Origin: Tridacna crocea
Lineage: Eukaryota; Mollusca; Bivalvia; Cardiida; Cardiidae
Direction of reading: 5' to 3'
NCBI GenBank assembly: GCA_943736015.1
Contig: OX031071.1
Location: 33,822,619-33,886,618 of the forward strand
Length of the DNA: 64,000 bases
This document shows positions 62,055 through 64,000 of this stretch, one piece after another. The notes below the pieces were generated by a model. It was given only the letters and a program-made list of their open reading frames with translations, made no database searches and was not told the origin of the DNA. The position numbers and the translations under genes are program-made. Position 1 is the stretch's first letter. Every line of letters starts with the position of its first letter.

Positions 62055-62599
62055 TGCTATGCATCTTTGGAGATTGATAAAATGTCGCAGGGTAAACGTA
62101 AAATGTTGTTGATCACAATATTTACTTTTTCCTTTTCCCATAATGTTTTCAGTATTGTTTGATAAAAGGCTGACTAGGAGATATGACCCCAATGAAATAT
62201 TTCTCCTTAATGTCCCATTTTAATGTTGTTTTTTGTTGGTCAGTCCTAAAACACGTGTGTAGTAATGGTTTCATATTTCGTTTTGTCTGAACCACATCCT
62301 GTATAGAATTACCAAACAACATTCACGATATATTGCACGTATTCAACTTGAACTCTTTCATTAACACAGACTATGATCGACAGCAATCGTGTATTCGGAC
62401 AAAGTTGAAAGTAGTAGAACACGAGCACTGGACGTACAGTGCGTAAAAACTCTGCAAAAAACTTTTATTAGAAATAATGTGAATTTATCGACTTCTATTT
62501 CACTGTATGTAAGTTTAAATCGGGTTGAAAACTATTCAAATTTATCATCTCTACTTTTGGCGAAAGCGTTTGTGGGAATCGAAACAACCTTGACTTGAA

Positions 62600-62776
62600 G
62601 AGATTTTTTTTTCAGCCAGTCCAAAATGAAAATATTTGCAGACGAAATATCAATTTAAATCAATTTTCAGCTAGAAAGTAAGTTGTTAACCAGTAGTTTC
62701 ATCTTATTTCTTAATGTTATCAAAAGCTTTCTTTTCTTGAAGTCTTGCAAACTAGGGTTTGTGTGGTCCGGGTTAA
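62600..62776 (-). mobile_element. Diverged TTAA MITE that seeds a satellite
   Basis: GCCAGTCCAAAATGAAAATA and TTTGCAGACGA are the left flank, GGTTAACCAGT-like residues mark the core, and the right end reads AAGTCTTGCAAACTAGGG ... GTGTGGTCCGGGTTAA. The right end is identical in style to the unit of the array that follows. Confidence 0.65.
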
Positions 62777-64000
62777 AAGACAGCATAATTCCTGTCCATA
62801 ATGTTGCAAACTAGGGTCTGTGTGGTCCGGGTTAATCCTGTCCAGTCTTGCAAACTAGCGCAAACTAGAGTCTGTGTGGTCCGGGCTAAAAGGCAGCATA
62901 ATTCCAGGCCATAGTCTTGCAAACTGGGATCTGTGTGGTTCGGGTTAAGAGACAGCAAAATTCCTGTCCATAATGTTGTAAACTAGGGTCTGTGTGGTCC
63001 GGGTTAAAAGACAGCATATTTCCTATCCACAGTCTTGCAAACTAGAGTCTGTGTGGTCCGGGTTAAAAGGCAGCAAAATTCCTGTCCACAGTCTTGCAAA
63101 CTAGGGTCTGTGTGGTCCGGGTTAAAAGACAGCATAATTCCTGTCCACAGTCTTGCAAACTAGGGTCTGTGTGATCCGGGTTAAAAGACAGCATAATTCT
63201 TGTCCACAGTCTTGCAAACTAGGGTCTGTGTGGTCCGGGTTAAAAGACAGCATAATTCCTGTCCACAGTCTTGCAAACTGGGGTCTGTGTGGTCCGGGTT
63301 AAAAGACAGCATAATTCCTGTCCAGTCTTGCAAACTAGGGTCTGTGTGGTCCGGGTTAAAAGAAAGCAAAATTCCTTTCCACAGTCCTGCAAACAAAGGT
63401 CTGTGTGATCCAGGTTGAAAGACAGCATAATTCCTTTCCACAGTCCTGCAAACTAGAGTCTGTGTGTTCAGGGTTGAAAGACAGCATAATTCCTTTCCAC
63501 AGTCCTGCAAACTGGAGTCTGTGTGTTCCGGGTTGAAAGACAGCATAATTCCTTTCCAGAGTCTTGCAAACTGGAGTCTGTGTGTTCCGGGTTGAAAGAC
63601 AGCATAATTCCTTTCCAGAGTCTTGCAAACTGGGGTCTGTGTGATCCGGGTTAAAAGACAGCAAAATTCCTGTCCACAGTCCTGCAAATTAGGGTCTGCG
63701 TGGTCCGGGTTAAAAGACAGCAAAATTCCTGTCCACAGTCCTGCAAACTAAGGTCTGCGTGATCCGGGTTGAAAGACAGCATAATTTCTTTCCACAGTCC
63801 TGCAAACTAGAGTCTGTGTGGTCCGGGTTAAAAGGCAGCAAAATTCCTTTCCACAGTCCTACAAACTAGAGTCTGTGTGGTCCGGGTTGAAAGACAGCAT
63901 AATTCCTGTCCACAGTCCTGCAAACTAGGGTCTGTGTGATCCGGGTTAAAAGACAGCAAAATTCCTGTCCACAGTCCTGCAAACTGGGGTCTGCGTGGTC
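62735..64000 (+). repeat. ~59-bp satellite, about 20 units, running off the window
   Basis: Unit: CAGCATAATTCCTGTCCACA, GTCTTGCAAACTAGGGTCTG, TGTGGTCCGGGTTAAAAGA. Most units are 59-60 bp, a few shorter near 62820-62880. The minus strand stays open in all three frames across many units, giving protein-like frames up to 180 residues. These are by-products of the repeat: one period of 59 bp cycles the frame, so the frame repeats every 59 codons. Confidence 0.92.

Noticed and set aside
63181-63723. 180-codon minus-strand open frame with regular protein repeats
   Set aside because: Created by the 59-bp satellite, which is open in all phases; no start context, conservation or flanking gene structure.

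Overview
This is eukaryotic nuclear DNA: AT-rich, almost no long reading frames, multi-exon gene structure with consensus splice sites, tRNA-derived SINEs, and several kinds of transposon-derived repeat. The repeat style (hairpin-ended elements with internal tandem units of roughly 150 bp, together with a B-box/coiled-coil/NHL-like single-exon gene) suggests a bivalve mollusc, probably a heterodont clam-like lineage. That assignment is inference from pattern recognition, not a database match.

Genes. Two cellular genes can be supported. (1) On the plus strand, 14040-15794 is a 584-residue RING-less TRIM-like protein: two B-boxes, a coiled coil and an NHL-like beta-propeller. It lies in one coding exon directly behind a consensus 3' splice site, so there is probably a 5'UTR intron. 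A 75-bp copy of its 3' end lies 0.7 kb downstream. (2) On the minus strand, at least four exons between 50611 and 39844 encode N6AMT1/HEMK2, the eRF1 glutamine methyltransferase. They carry the SAM-binding GSGSG loop, the NPPY catalytic motif and the family C-terminus. Exons 4, 5 and 6 join perfectly in phase. The first exon and the exon expected to carry the TDINP motif were not found. Coding relics of mobile elements are a retroelement RNase H fragment (51.2-52.0 kb), a LINE ORF1-like coiled-coil fragment (44.8-45.1 kb) and a broken gene resembling a repetitive invertebrate 'FTGCDT..SAF' family (56.1-57.5 kb) inside a 4.4-kb inverted-repeat element.

Mobile DNA fills most of the rest. The dominant component is one MITE family of about 225 bp. 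It has TTAA target sites, ends CCCTTTxCC/GGxAAAGGG, and a near-perfect 66-bp palindromic core. There are about 50 full or partial copies. The TTAA target and CCC-starting ends are those expected of piggyBac-type transposition. Other families are Helitron/Helentron-like elements with terminal hairpins and CTAG/CTTG ends (several lodged inside MITE cores), long-inverted-repeat elements with 9-bp target duplications (MULE-like), elements whose ends are inverted arrays of a 10-20 bp motif, a second TTAA-flanked inverted-repeat family, and several tRNA-derived SINE families.

Layout. 0-11.6 kb: deeply nested transposons, up to five levels. 11.6-20 kb: TRIM-like gene and surrounding MITEs with Helitron-like insertions. 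20-39 kb: repeats only, including tandem arrays built from MITE pieces. 39.8-50.6 kb: N6AMT1, its introns packed with MITEs and Helitron-like elements. 51-58 kb: retroelement remnant and a composite 4.4-kb inverted-repeat element. 58-64 kb: SINE-derived and MITE-derived satellites; the last one runs off the end of the window.
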